Assembly: GCF_948472415.1 (NCBI RefSeq)
Contig: NZ_OX419519.1
Coordinates: 3,162,001 to 3,226,000 of the forward strand
DNA: 64,000 bases
Reading direction: 5' to 3'
Source of the DNA: Kitasatospora fiedleri
Lineage (GTDB): Bacteria > Actinomycetota > Actinomycetes > Streptomycetales > Streptomycetaceae
How positions within the stretch are numbered: position 1 is the first letter of the stretch; every line of letters starts with the position of its first letter. A model generated the notes under the pieces. That model did no database searches, was not told the origin of the DNA, and saw only the letters and a list, made by a program, of their open reading frames with translations. Position numbers and translations under genes: made by a program. Positions 49,418 to 58,716 of this stretch are shown one piece after another.

Positions 49418-51028
49418 TCAGTCCACGGCCGCCAGCGGCGGGCCGTCGGCGCGCAGCCGGTGGCGGCGTCCGGCGCGGCGCCCGGCGGACGGGGTGCCGG
49501 CGTGGTCGGAGGCGAACGCCGGGACGACCAGCAGCAGCGCGGCCAGCGCGTACAGCGCGGTCCACACCACCCAGCCGCCCGGGGGCAGCCAGTGCGCGTG
49601 CCGGTTGAACAGCGAGCCGCCGGTGCCGACCACGAAGCGGCGCAGCGTCCAGTAGAAGGCCGCCAGGTTGGCCAGGGCCAGCGGGAGCACCACCGTCGCG
49701 GTGAGCCGGCGCCAGGGCAGCGCGGGGCCGCCGGAGGCCGTCCGGTCGGCCAGCACGGCGCCGCACAGCAGCGGCAGGCCGACCGCGAAGGGCATCAGGT
49801 AGCGGCCCTGCCAGACCGGGCCGAGGTGGTACTGGGCGGCCTGGGCGAGCGGTGGGGCGAGCACGATGCCGAGCGCGACCAGGACCGCCGAGAGGGCGTC
49901 CCGGCGGCGGCCCAGCACCACCGTCAGCACCGCGAGCAGGCCGATCGCCGCGGTCCACACCACCCAGGTGAAGACCGTCGGCTTGGTGTCCAGCCAGCCG
50001 AACCAGCCGATCATCTGGTGGATGTAGTCCATGCTGTTGCCGAACGCGTCCTTGGCCGCGACGGCGGGCGAGTTGTACCAGGGCGGGAGCGTGATCACCG
50101 AGTGGTCCGGGTGGCTGCGGGACCAGAGCAGCGCCCCGACCGAGGCGGTCCCGAGCAGCACCGTCCAGCCCCACAGCGCCTTGCGGCGCAGCAGCGGGCG
50201 CAGCGCCCCGCGGCGGTGCACCAGCAGGCCGACGACGGCCGCGCCGGCGAACCAGAGCAGGCCCAGCGGACGGATGTTGATCAGCACCAGGCCGCCGATG
50301 CCGAGCCGGGCCAGCCGGCGGTTGAGCAGCAGCGGGTCGGGCGAGCGCAGCATCGCCAGCATCGCCGACCAGACCAGGATGCCCGCCGCGATCTCGCCGC
50401 CGCTGGGGTTGACCATGCCGGCCAGGAACAGCGCCGTCGGGGTCGCGGCGACCAGCAGGCCGGTCATCGCGGGCCGTCGGCTGCGCCACTCCGCGGCGGT
50501 GACCATCGCGCTGGCCAGCAGGGCGGCGCAGAGCACCGCCGACAGCAGGCGCATCAGGTAGAGCGCGGTCGGGCCGTCGGTGACCAGGCTGGGCAGTCCG
50601 GCGTACAGGTAGTAGGCCGGGTGGTAGCGGCCGGCCGCGGTGGTGACCTGGACGGTCGGGCCGCCGGAGCCGATCTTCGGGGCGCAGCTCGCCGGGACGG
50701 CGGGCTGCCAGCTGTAGCACTCGTGCTCGTGCGGCAGTTGGGCGTACCAGCCGGGCAGTTGGACGCCGGTCTCGGCGAACTCCGAGTCCACCCCGGCGAC
50801 GGTGTGCTCGACCATCACCTCGGGGCCGCCGAACTGGCCGCGGGCGACCGCGGCGGCCCGGATGAAGTGCGCGTGCTCGTCCGGGGAGGCGGCCAGCGGG
50901 GTGGCCGCGGCCCAGGCCCCGGCGAGGGCGAGGAACACCGCGAAGGAGCACAGCCACAGGCGGCGGCGGGTGCGGACGGCCCGGTCGGCCAGCCGGGTCA
51001 GCCCGGCGGCGAGGCGGCTGGGCCTCAC
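49418..51028 (-). CDS. DUF2142 polytopic membrane protein
   Basis: 536 aa with about 11 helices. After the first helix (LWLCSFAVFLALAGAWAAATP) comes SPDEHAHFIRAAAVARGQFGG, the DEH loop of the DUF2142 group, which resembles GT-C enzymes in layout. The GTG at 51028 overlaps the upstream stop (GTGA); another GTG at 51046 is possible. It is cotranscribed with the AftA-like gene upstream and likely handles a lipid-linked sugar; the function is not established. Confidence 0.8.
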   Translation of the reverse strand: MRPSRLAAGLTRLADRAVRTRRRLWLCSFAVFLALAGAWAAATPLAASPDEHAHFIRAAAVARGQFGGPEVMVEHTVAGVDSEFAETGVQLPGWYAQLPHEHECYSWQPAVPASCAPKIGSGGPTVQVTTAAGRYHPAYYLYAGLPSLVTDGPTALYLMRLLSAVLCAALLASAMVTAAEWRSRRPAMTGLLVAATPTALFLAGMVNPSGGEIAAGILVWSAMLAMLRSPDPLLLNRRLARLGIGGLVLINIRPLGLLWFAGAAVVGLLVHRRGALRPLLRRKALWGWTVLLGTASVGALLWSRSHPDHSVITLPPWYNSPAVAAKDAFGNSMDYIHQMIGWFGWLDTKPTVFTWVVWTAAIGLLAVLTVVLGRRRDALSAVLVALGIVLAPPLAQAAQYHLGPVWQGRYLMPFAVGLPLLCGAVLADRTASGGPALPWRRLTATVVLPLALANLAAFYWTLRRFVVGTGGSLFNRHAHWLPPGGWVVWTALYALAALLLVVPAFASDHAGTPSAGRRAGRRHRLRADGPPLAAVD

Positions 51029-52695
51029 CGGATGTAGCTCAGCCACGACTGGTCACCCTCCGCGGAGCAGGTGTGGCCGGGCGCGAACTTCGGGCAGCTG
51101 CCGTCCAGTTTGCGCACGGTGTGGGAGACCCACGGCAGCACCCGGTAGGTGCCGTCCTGGGCAGGCATGTAGCGGTCCGCCATCGAGGAGGAGACGGTGC
51201 CGAGCAGGAGCAGCAGCCCGACCAGGGCGCCGGCCACCGCGCCGGTGCGGCCGACCGGGCCGAACAGCGCGGCCGGGTCGGTGTCGCCGGCGGTGTTCCG
51301 CCGCTCGGCCAGCCGCTTGGTGACCAGGTGCACGGTCAGCGCGCACACCACCATGCCGCAGTACAGCAGTTGGTTGTTGGTGCGGGTGTACAGCTGCACG
51401 GTCTGGGTGGAGTACATGTGCGAGGCGATGTACATCCGCATCAGCCAGGCGCTGACGAACATCGCCACGATGGTGACCGGCAGCGGCTGGCGCAGGCCCA
51501 TCCAGAGCACCAGGCCCAGGCAGACGAAGGTGACCACCGCGAACAGGCCGACGCCGCCGTACTCGCCGAGCGGCGGCCAGTCGCCGACGTTCTTGCCCGG
51601 CATGTCGGTGCGCCACATCAGGTAGTAGGCGGGGTCGGTGTAGTTGTCGAACCGGAAGTTCGTGTCCTTGGTGTTCTGGCCCTCGACCAGCATCACGTGC
51701 AGGTAGCTCCCGGCCACCACCAGGAACCCGACCAACGAGGCGGCCAGGTAGCCGAGGCCCTTCCACCGGCCGGTGCGCCACGGGAAGTACAGCAGGGCGG
51801 CGAGCAGCACGCCGGCCGCGCTCCACAGGAACCAGCCCGAGTAGGTGAGGAACATGACGCCCAGCAGCACGCCGAAGCCGCCGCCGACCGCCAGCAGCAG
51901 CGGCCAGCGCTGGTTCCCGCTGCGGCGCAGCGCCACCACCATCGCCACCAGGGTGGGGATCAGCACGGCGAGCACGGTCTGGCTGTACGGCTTGTAGGCG
52001 TCGATCAGGGTGAAGGCGGGGGCGACGCCGAAGGCCAGCGCCCGGACCGGGCTGAGCAGCATCCGCCAGGCCAGGTAGGTCAGCGGGCCGAACGCCGCCG
52101 CGCCCAGGATCTGGAGGTCCTTGAAGGCGTAGGCGGTGTTGCCGCCGCGGAACCACTCGGCGTAGTAGCCGAGGGTGTAGAGCGGGCCGGGCGGGTACAC
52201 CGGGGAGCCGGACGGCTGCCCGTTGGCGACCGCGTGCGCCCACTCGACGATCCGGCCGCTGTCGCCGTTCAGGCCGAACATCGGCCAGGGCGTGCCGAGC
52301 AGCGCCACCACGGCGCCCGCGGCGACGAAGCCGCTGGCCAGGCCGACCACGGCGGCCGCGGCGAACCGGGTGACCAGGTCGAAGTGCCGGCCGCGGCGGA
52401 ACCGGGCGGCCAGCAGCACCGCGGCGATGCACAGCAGGCCCAGCAGGGCGAACCGGAACTGGATCGCGGCCAGGCCGCTGACCTGCGCGATCCGGTCCAG
52501 CGGGTTGAGCTTGAAGCGGTGCGCCAGGTACGGGAGGACCAGCGCGGCGGCGAAGGCCACCGCCGCCTCCGCGGCCAGCAGCGCCGGCGGGGAACCCAGC
52601 AGCCGGGCCCATCCGGACCCGCCGCGGCCGCGCGCGCCGCGGTTCTTGTCGGGGCCCGGCACGACGGCAGCCGACCCTTCGGTACTGACAGTCAC
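51025..52695 (-). CDS. AftA-like GT-C glycosyltransferase, paralog of 34324-36246
   Basis: 556 aa, about 12 helices. It shares NPLDRIAQVSGLA, LLGTPWPMFGLNGDSGRI, VYPPGPLYTLGYYAEWF, DLQILGAAAFGPLTYLAWRML, YSGWFLWSAAGVLLAAL.YFPWR and a Cys-containing DGSCPKFAPGHTC end with the other AftA-like protein, so they arose by duplication. The Ser/Pro tail of the paralog is absent. Starts with GTG at 52695. Confidence 0.78.
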   Translation of the reverse strand: MTVSTEGSAAVVPGPDKNRGARGRGGSGWARLLGSPPALLAAEAAVAFAAALVLPYLAHRFKLNPLDRIAQVSGLAAIQFRFALLGLLCIAAVLLAARFRRGRHFDLVTRFAAAAVVGLASGFVAAGAVVALLGTPWPMFGLNGDSGRIVEWAHAVANGQPSGSPVYPPGPLYTLGYYAEWFRGGNTAYAFKDLQILGAAAFGPLTYLAWRMLLSPVRALAFGVAPAFTLIDAYKPYSQTVLAVLIPTLVAMVVALRRSGNQRWPLLLAVGGGFGVLLGVMFLTYSGWFLWSAAGVLLAALLYFPWRTGRWKGLGYLAASLVGFLVVAGSYLHVMLVEGQNTKDTNFRFDNYTDPAYYLMWRTDMPGKNVGDWPPLGEYGGVGLFAVVTFVCLGLVLWMGLRQPLPVTIVAMFVSAWLMRMYIASHMYSTQTVQLYTRTNNQLLYCGMVVCALTVHLVTKRLAERRNTAGDTDPAALFGPVGRTGAVAGALVGLLLLLGTVSSSMADRYMPAQDGTYRVLPWVSHTVRKLDGSCPKFAPGHTCSAEGDQSWLSYIR

Positions 52696-52755
52696 TGGTT
52701 GGCTTCCTCGATCGCTGGTCGACGTCCGGCGCCGCAGAGGGGGCAGCGATCTCGC

Positions 52756-52761
52756 ATCCTA
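52756..52761 (-). promoter_or_regulatory. Possible -10 box of the AftA-like/DUF2142 operon
   Basis: TAGGAT on the minus strand, 60 nt before the GTG at 52695. No -35 is clear. Confidence 0.35.
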
Positions 52762-52922
52762 CTGGGCGGCCCACGAACGGGGGTTTGCGGGCGCGGACAC
52801 CGGGGAAGCCGGGCCGGGGGCCACGCGGCGCGGCGCGGCGCGGGCGCGCACCGGACGCGGCGGGGCACCGGCCGGATGCGGCCGGGCCCGGACCGGGCGG
52901 CCCCGGACCGGACGGCCCCGGC

Positions 52923-53471
52923 TCAGGCCGAGACGAGGGCCAGCAGGAGGAAGAGCACCCAACCGGCCACCGACAGCCAGCCCAGGACCAGGCCGAGCAC
53001 CGCCAGGCCGTCGCCGTCCTCGCGGGTGACGCGCATCCGGTTGCGGGCCATGTGGCCGGTGATCACGGCGGGCAGCCCGGTGACGCCGAAGGTGAGCACG
53101 GTCAGGCAGCCGAGCGTCGCGGAGGCCACCGCCAGGCCGTTGTTGCGGGCGGGGGCCGGCGGCGGCAGGTAGGCCGGCATGAAGGTCGGCGGCACCACCG
53201 GGACGGGCGCGCCGAAGGGCTGCACCATCGGCCCGGACGGCAGGTCGGCCACCAGCGAGGCCAACTGCCCGTAGGTGGCGGCCTGGTGGGCCGCGGACAT
53301 CCGGTGCTCGTACTCGGCGGCGGTCAGCCGGCCCTCGGAGAAGGCCGCCTTCAGCACGTCGATGGTGCGTTCCCGGTCGGAGTTGGCGGCCCGCATCGCG
53401 GACTGCGGCGTCGGCACCGGCTGCCAGGGCTGCTGCCCGTACGGCACCGGCGACCCCCACTGACCTGCCAC
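52923..53471 (-). CDS. DUF1707 and DUF4190 membrane protein
   Basis: 182 aa. MRAANSDRERTIDVLKAAFSEGRLTAAEYEHRMSAAHQAATYGQLASLVADLPSG (about 25-80) is a clear DUF1707 domain, which is typical of actinobacterial membrane-linked proteins. A Pro-rich linker and two helices with NNGLAVASATLGCLTVL and GLAVLGLVLGWLSVAGWVLFLL (DUF4190-like) follow. The GTG at 53471 has GGAGG 6 nt upstream; ATG at 53516 is less likely. Function unknown. The 227-bp space after it is very GC-rich with repeated GGACCGG units. Confidence 0.82.
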   Translation of the reverse strand: MAGQWGSPVPYGQQPWQPVPTPQSAMRAANSDRERTIDVLKAAFSEGRLTAAEYEHRMSAAHQAATYGQLASLVADLPSGPMVQPFGAPVPVVPPTFMPAYLPPPAPARNNGLAVASATLGCLTVLTFGVTGLPAVITGHMARNRMRVTREDGDGLAVLGLVLGWLSVAGWVLFLLLALVSA

Positions 53472-53610
53472 CGCGGCCTCCTCCCGTTCCCCGTGCTGCG
53501 CGTGCGCTCCCAGCATGCAGGACGAACGGAGGGCCCGGGTAGTTGCCGGTCCCGGCGGGGAAGGGATGGCGTACCGCCGAACGGGGGATGTGCGGGTAAA
53601 GGAATGATCA

Positions 53611-53616
53611 TAGGGT
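53611..53616 (+). promoter_or_regulatory. Possible -10 box of the ABC exporter operon
   Basis: TAGGGT, giving a leader of about 120 nt before the ATG at 53741, which has AGGAGG. No good -35. Confidence 0.3.
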
Positions 53617-53740
53617 CACGTCAGGCCCGCCCTCGGCCGTCGCCCCGCCCGCCCGGGCACCCGGCCGGAACCCGTCGGAAAAAAATCCGTCCGGACCGCG
53701 GGACCCGTCCGGACCGCCCTCGACCAGGAGGCCACCCGCC

Positions 53741-54520
53741 ATGGAGGCGACCACCCCGCCGCCCGCCGTCTCGATCCGCGACCTGTGGAAGCGCTTCGGC
53801 GCGCAGACCGCCGTCGCCGGGCTGAGCCTGGACCTGCCCGCCGGGTCGTTCATCGGCCTGGTCGGCCCGAACGGGGCCGGCAAGACCACCACGCTGTCGA
53901 TGGTCACCGGGCTGCTGCGGCCCGACCGGGGCACGGTGCTGGTGCACGGCGCGGACGTGTGGCGGGACCCGGTCGCGGTGAAGGCCAGGATCGGCATCCT
54001 GCCCGAGGGGCTGCGGATGTTCGAGCGGCTCAGCGGGCGCGAGCTGCTGCGGTTCAACGGCCGGCTGCGCGGGCTGGACGGCCCGGAGACCGACCGGCGG
54101 GCCGAGGAGCTGCTGGCGGTGCTCGACCTGACCGGCGCCGCCGACAAGCTGGTGGCCGACTACTCCACCGGCATGCGCAAGAAGATCGGCCTGGCCGCCG
54201 CGCTGCTGCACAACCCGGACGTGCTGTTCCTGGACGAGCCGTTCGAGGGCGTCGACCCGGTCTCCGCGCAGACCATCCGCGGCGTGCTCACCCGGTACGC
54301 CGCCTCCGGGTCGACGGTGGTGTTCTCCAGCCACGTGATGGAACTGGTCGAGTCGCTGTGCGACTGGGTCGCGGTGGTGAACGCCGGGCAGGTGGTCGCC
54401 GCCGGGCCGCTGGACGGGGTGCGCGGCGGGACGTCGCTGCACCAGGCGTTCCTCGGGCTGGTCGGCGTCCGCGAGGACGACGGGCAGGCGCTCGACTGGT
54501 TGGGCGGGGGCCACCGGTGA
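53741..54520 (+). CDS. ABC transporter ATP-binding protein
   Basis: 259 aa. Walker A GPNGAGKTTTLS (about 47), the signature YSTGMRKKIGLAAALL, Walker B VLFLDEPFEGVDP and the H-loop SSHVMEL are all present. Drug/lipid-type exporter ATPase (CcmA-like). It overlaps the permease by 4 nt (GTGA). Confidence 0.93.
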   Translation: MEATTPPPAVSIRDLWKRFGAQTAVAGLSLDLPAGSFIGLVGPNGAGKTTTLSMVTGLLRPDRGTVLVHGADVWRDPVAVKARIGILPEGLRMFERLSGRELLRFNGRLRGLDGPETDRRAEELLAVLDLTGAADKLVADYSTGMRKKIGLAAALLHNPDVLFLDEPFEGVDPVSAQTIRGVLTRYAASGSTVVFSSHVMELVESLCDWVAVVNAGQVVAAGPLDGVRGGTSLHQAFLGLVGVREDDGQALDWLGGGHR

Positions 54521-56145
54521 GCACCGCCACCACCGCCACCGCCGCCGGGGACCGCGCCGCCGTCCGGGCCCTCGTCGCGCTCAAGCTCCGGCTGCTGCGG
54601 AACGGGCTGCGGCGCACGCCCGGGCTGGCCGCCGGGTACGTCCTCGGCCTGGTCGTCGGGCTGCTGTTCGGGCTGGGCGCCGCCACCGGGCTGGCCGTGC
54701 TGCACGGCCGGGCGGGGGCGGCCGACGCGGCCGCGGTGCTGGTCGCCGGGCTGACGGCGTCCTGGGCGGCGATGCCGCTGTTCTTCTTCTCCAGCGACGA
54801 GAGCGCCGACCCGACCCGGCTGACCATGCTGCCGCTGCGGCCGGCCGTGCTGCTGCGCGGCACCCTGCTGGGCGGCCTGGTCGGGCCGGGGCCGCTGGTC
54901 AGCCTGCTGCTGCTGGCCGGCGCCGCGGTGGCGGCCGGGCGGGGCGCGGCCTCGGCGGTGGTGGCGGTGCTCGCGGTGCCGCTGACCCTGCTGGTGCTGG
55001 TCGCGCTGATCCGGGCGGTCGGGGCGGCCAACGCCCGGATGCTGTCCAGCCGGCGCGGCAAGGACTTCGCCGTCTTCGGCGGCCTGCTGTTCGCGGTGCT
55101 GGCGCAGGGCGGCAACCTCGCCCTGCAGAGCTCGCTGAACGGCTCCGGCCCGGGCGTCGACCTGTCGGTGCTGCACCCGTACGCCTCGGTGGTGCGGTGG
55201 CTCCCGCCGGTCGCGGCGATCGACGCGGTGCGCTCGGCCGGGGAGGGCGCCTACCCGGTCGCGGCCGGGCAGCTGCTGCTGACCGCGGCCCTGCTGGCCG
55301 GGCTGCTGCGCTGGTGGCTGCGGAGCCTGCGGGACCTGATGGTCAGCGGCGACTCCTCGACCCTGCTGGAGCGCTCGCCCACCGCCTCGGCCCGGGCGGC
55401 GGGCCGGTGGCGGCTGCTGCCCCCCGGCCGGGTCGGCGCGGTCGCCCAGCGGCAGCTGCGGTACGCCTGGCGGGAGCCGCGGGCGAAGGCCGCGGTGTTC
55501 ACCGGCATCGGGATGACCGCGGTCTTCTCGGTGCTGTCGGTGGTGCAGGGCTGGGGCTCGGTGTACGTGATCGCGGTCGGCGGGCTGATGCTCGGCCTGC
55601 AGGCCGGCAACCTGTTCGGCATGGACGGCTCCGGCTTCTGGATGATCGCCGCCACCCTCGCCACCCGGCGGGACGCTCGGGACGAGCTGCGCGGCCGGGC
55701 GCTGGCGGTCCTGGCGTACGCGATGCCGGTGCTGCTGCTGTTCGGCCCGCCGGTGGCCGCCCTCACCGGCGACTGGAGCGACCTGGCCCCGGCGCTCGGG
55801 CTGGCACTGGCCGTGCTCGGCACCGCGGTCGGCCTGGGCTGCGTGATCAGCGTCCGCGCCCCGTACGCGCTGCCCGCCGACGGCAACCCGATGCGCAACG
55901 CGGCACCCGGCCAGAACGGCGCGGTGCTGCTCAACGCCTTCGGCTCGATGATCGGCGTGGCGGTGCTCTGCCTGCCGCTCGGCACGCTGCTCGCCCTCCT
56001 GCTGCACGGCCACCACCCGGCCTGGCCGGTGCTGCCGGTCGGCGTGCTGTACGGGACGGGCCTGGCCCTGCTGGGCGTCCGGCTGGCCTCGGGGCGGCTG
56101 GTGGAGCGGGCGCCGGAGATCCTCGCCAGGGTGATCGAGCGGTGA
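54517..56145 (+). CDS. ABC transporter permease
   Basis: 542 aa, GTG start. About 12 to 14 helices in two halves, with a charged loop near residues 275-305 and SRRGKDFAVFGGLLFAVLAQ in the first half. It pairs with the ATPase just upstream; substrate unknown. Confidence 0.85.
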   Translation: MSTATTATAAGDRAAVRALVALKLRLLRNGLRRTPGLAAGYVLGLVVGLLFGLGAATGLAVLHGRAGAADAAAVLVAGLTASWAAMPLFFFSSDESADPTRLTMLPLRPAVLLRGTLLGGLVGPGPLVSLLLLAGAAVAAGRGAASAVVAVLAVPLTLLVLVALIRAVGAANARMLSSRRGKDFAVFGGLLFAVLAQGGNLALQSSLNGSGPGVDLSVLHPYASVVRWLPPVAAIDAVRSAGEGAYPVAAGQLLLTAALLAGLLRWWLRSLRDLMVSGDSSTLLERSPTASARAAGRWRLLPPGRVGAVAQRQLRYAWREPRAKAAVFTGIGMTAVFSVLSVVQGWGSVYVIAVGGLMLGLQAGNLFGMDGSGFWMIAATLATRRDARDELRGRALAVLAYAMPVLLLFGPPVAALTGDWSDLAPALGLALAVLGTAVGLGCVISVRAPYALPADGNPMRNAAPGQNGAVLLNAFGSMIGVAVLCLPLGTLLALLLHGHHPAWPVLPVGVLYGTGLALLGVRLASGRLVERAPEILARVIER

Positions 56146-57189
56146 CGGCCCGCCGCCCGGTGTCGCCGCGGGACCGCCGTGGGGCCCGGTGGTCCGCGTC
56201 GGCGGCCGCGGTGCTGCTCGCGGTGGCGGGCTGGTCGCTGCTGTCCGCGCTGCCGGACGCCCGGGGCCGAGCAGCGGGCGTTCGCCGCCGCGCCGCGCTG
56301 CCCGGCCCCGGGCGGCGGGGACTGCGTCCTGGACACCCCGCTGACCGTCGTCGGCAAGGACCACCGGGCCGGGAAGGGCGAGACCTGGCGGCTGCGGCTG
56401 GCCGGCGCCGACGGCGCCGCCCACCGGCCCGAACTGCCGGACGGGGACTCGCTGTTCAAGGCGCCGGACGGCTCCGCGGTCACCGCCGAGTTCTGGCACG
56501 GCGCCCTGGTCGCGCTCCGGCTGGACGGCGTGCGCCAGGAGACCGCGGCCACCCCGTCCGGCCTCCACCGCCTCCCGCTGGGCCTGGGCCTGGCCGCCGC
56601 GGCGGCGGCTGCCGCCGCGCTGTGGCAGGCGCTCTGGCTGGGCCGGTGGTCCCGGCACAACCCACTGCGCCGGCCCTGGCAGCTGCGGGCGGTCCGGGAG
56701 GCCGCGATCGCGCTGGCCGCGGCCGGCGGGCTGGCCGGGGCCGTCGACGCACCCGGCACCCCGGCCCTGGCGGTCCTGTCGGTCCTCGGCGCGCCGGTAC
56801 TGCTGGCGGCGGGCGCGCGGACGGTGCTGCTGCGCCGTCGCGACCGCTCCTGCCTGGTCGACGTCCCGGCCGTGCCGCCCCCGGGCCGGGTCAGCGTCCC
56901 GGGGGCGGTGTCCGGCCCCGGCGCTCCCCCGCGCACGCTCGGACACCTCTTCCTGGTCGCCGACCGCGGCACGCTGTCCACCGCCCTGGACGGCGGGCTG
57001 GCAGCACGCCCGTACCCGGCCCCTCTGGTGGTCGAACGGGTCCGCCGCCCGTTCCGGGACGACCCGGTCACGGGCACCGGCCGGAGACCGCTGACCGTCG
57101 AGTGCCGGGAAGCCGACTCCGGCGCCCCGGTCCTCCTCGCCCTGGACGCCCCCGACGCGCCCGCGCTGCTGGCCGCCCTGCGCGCGTGA
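56142..57189 (+). pseudogene. Membrane protein gene with a one-base frameshift
   Basis: The GTG at 56142 overlaps the permease stop (GTGA) and reads a basic N-terminus and a membrane helix (ASAAAVLLAVAGWSLLSALPDA). At the CC of 56267-56268 the frame shifts: removing one C joins it to the frame with ...EQRAFAAAPRCPAPGGGD... that runs to 57189 and contains two more helices and a C-terminal soluble part. Both halves have strict G/C third positions, so both are coding; the joined protein would be 348 aa. Family not recognised. A sequencing error is as likely as a true mutation. Confidence 0.72.
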
Positions 57190-57340
57190 CGCCGCCGGTC
57201 GGAGCCCGCCGGCCCGCCGGAGCTCCGCGCCGCCGCCGGCCGTGCACGGGACCCGCGGCCGGGACGCGCCCCGGCGGTGGACCGCCCGCAGCCACGGCCC
57301 CACCGCTCCCGGGCTCCCGGTCCTGGCCCTCCGGCATCAT

Positions 57341-57355
57341 GGAGGGGTCCCCTCC
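57341..57355. promoter_or_regulatory. 15-bp inverted repeat before the DUF2786 gene
   Basis: GGAGGGG-T-CCCCTCC, centred 30 nt upstream of the GTG at 57378. It may be an operator or a GC-rich hairpin. The 188-bp gap has no other obvious element. Confidence 0.4.
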
Positions 57356-57377
57356 CTCGTAGGAAGCAGGAACCGCC

Positions 57378-58682
57378 GTGGCCAGCACCGATCAGCCCGT
57401 GGACGAGCTGGTGGCGGAGGCGGTGGCCCGGGTGGCGGGGGCGCCGGCCGGGGGGCTGGAGTACGTGGTGGACGGGGCGGCGTCGCTGCTGGCGGCGTCG
57501 GCGGAGCGGTGGCCGGGGGTGAGCCGGGCGCTGCTGGGGGCCGCCGAGCGGGCGGTGGGCCGCTGCTGGGCGGCCGGGTGGCAGCCGGCCGACCTGGTGC
57601 GGGTGGCGCGGCGGGAGCTGGGCCCGGTGCAGGTCGCGCTGGCGGTGGACCTGATCGCGGCGGAGGGCCGGCGGCACCCGGCGGCGGCGCTGGACCGGCG
57701 CTGGCGCGAGCAGTTGCGGGAGCTGGAGGCCCACCCGTGGTGGCCGTCCGACGAGGCGTACCTGCCGGAGTTCGCGGCCCGGCACCGGCTGGACCGGTTC
57801 GCGCTGGCGACGGCGGCGCTGGAGCTGCTGCGGGTCTGGGCGCTGCTGCCGCCGGTGCAGCCGGTGGGTCCGGGGCCCGGGCAGTCGGCCCCGCGGGCGG
57901 GCGCGCCGCGCGCGGACGAGCCGCGGATGCTGGGGCGGATCAGGGCGCTGCTGGCGAAGGCCGAGTCGACCGGGTTCCCGGACGAGGCGGAGGCGCTGAC
58001 CGCGAAGGCGCAGGAGCTGATGGCCCGCCACTCGATCGATGAGGCGCTGCTGGCGGCGGGCGGCGGCCGGTCGGCGGACGACCCGGCGGCGGTCCGGATC
58101 GGGGTGGACAACCCGTACGAGGGCCCCAAGACGATGCTGCTGGACGCGGTGGCGGCGGCGAACCGGTGCCGGGTGGTGTGGGCGAAGGAGTTCGGGTTCT
58201 GCACGGTGGTCGGCTTCGACGCCGACCTGGACGCGGTGGAGCTGCTGTACACCTCGCTGCTGGTGCAGGCGACGGCGGCGATGCACCGGGCGGGCAGCCG
58301 CAAGCACAAGGACGGCGCGGCCCGGACCAAGGCGTTCCGGCAGTCCTTCCTGGTGGCGTACGCGGCCCGGATCCGGGAGCGGCTGGCCGAGGCCACCGAG
58401 CGGGCCACCGCGCAGGCCGACGAGGACGTCGCGGCCGGGCGCACGGCCGGGCACCCGGACGGCGCCGACCCGGACCGCGCGCCGCTGCCGGCCGTCCCGG
58501 ACGGCGGTCTGCTGCCGGTACTGGCGGCCCGGGCGGAGGCCGTCGACGACGCGGTGGGCAAGATGTTCCCCAAACTGGTGTCGCAGCGGGTGCGGGTGAG
58601 CGACGGCGAGGGCTGGGTCGAGGGCCGGGCCGCCGCCGACCGGGCTTCCCTGCACCGCGGTTCGGGGCGCATCGCGCGCTGA
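57378..58682 (+). CDS. DUF2786 domain protein
   Basis: 434 aa, soluble. MLGRIRALLAKAESTGFPDEAEALTAKAQELMARHSID (about 183-220) is the DUF2786 domain. The flanking parts are Ala/Arg-rich; the C-terminal half (RVVWAKEFGFCTVVGFDADLDAVELLYTSLLVQATAAM) fits the domain of unknown function usually following it. GTG start. Molecular role not known. Confidence 0.82.
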   Translation: MASTDQPVDELVAEAVARVAGAPAGGLEYVVDGAASLLAASAERWPGVSRALLGAAERAVGRCWAAGWQPADLVRVARRELGPVQVALAVDLIAAEGRRHPAAALDRRWREQLRELEAHPWWPSDEAYLPEFAARHRLDRFALATAALELLRVWALLPPVQPVGPGPGQSAPRAGAPRADEPRMLGRIRALLAKAESTGFPDEAEALTAKAQELMARHSIDEALLAAGGGRSADDPAAVRIGVDNPYEGPKTMLLDAVAAANRCRVVWAKEFGFCTVVGFDADLDAVELLYTSLLVQATAAMHRAGSRKHKDGAARTKAFRQSFLVAYAARIRERLAEATERATAQADEDVAAGRTAGHPDGADPDRAPLPAVPDGGLLPVLAARAEAVDDAVGKMFPKLVSQRVRVSDGEGWVEGRAAADRASLHRGSGRIAR

Positions 58683-58716
58683 CCGGCCGGCGGCACCCCG
58701 TGACGGGGGAGGACCG

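Noticed and set aside
56179..57189. Reading the partner gene from the ATG at 56179 as an intact 336-aa protein
   Set aside because: Its first 30 residues are Arg/Cys/Pro-rich shadow sequence, while the GTG frame at 56142 has a proper helix and codon bias; a frameshift explains both.
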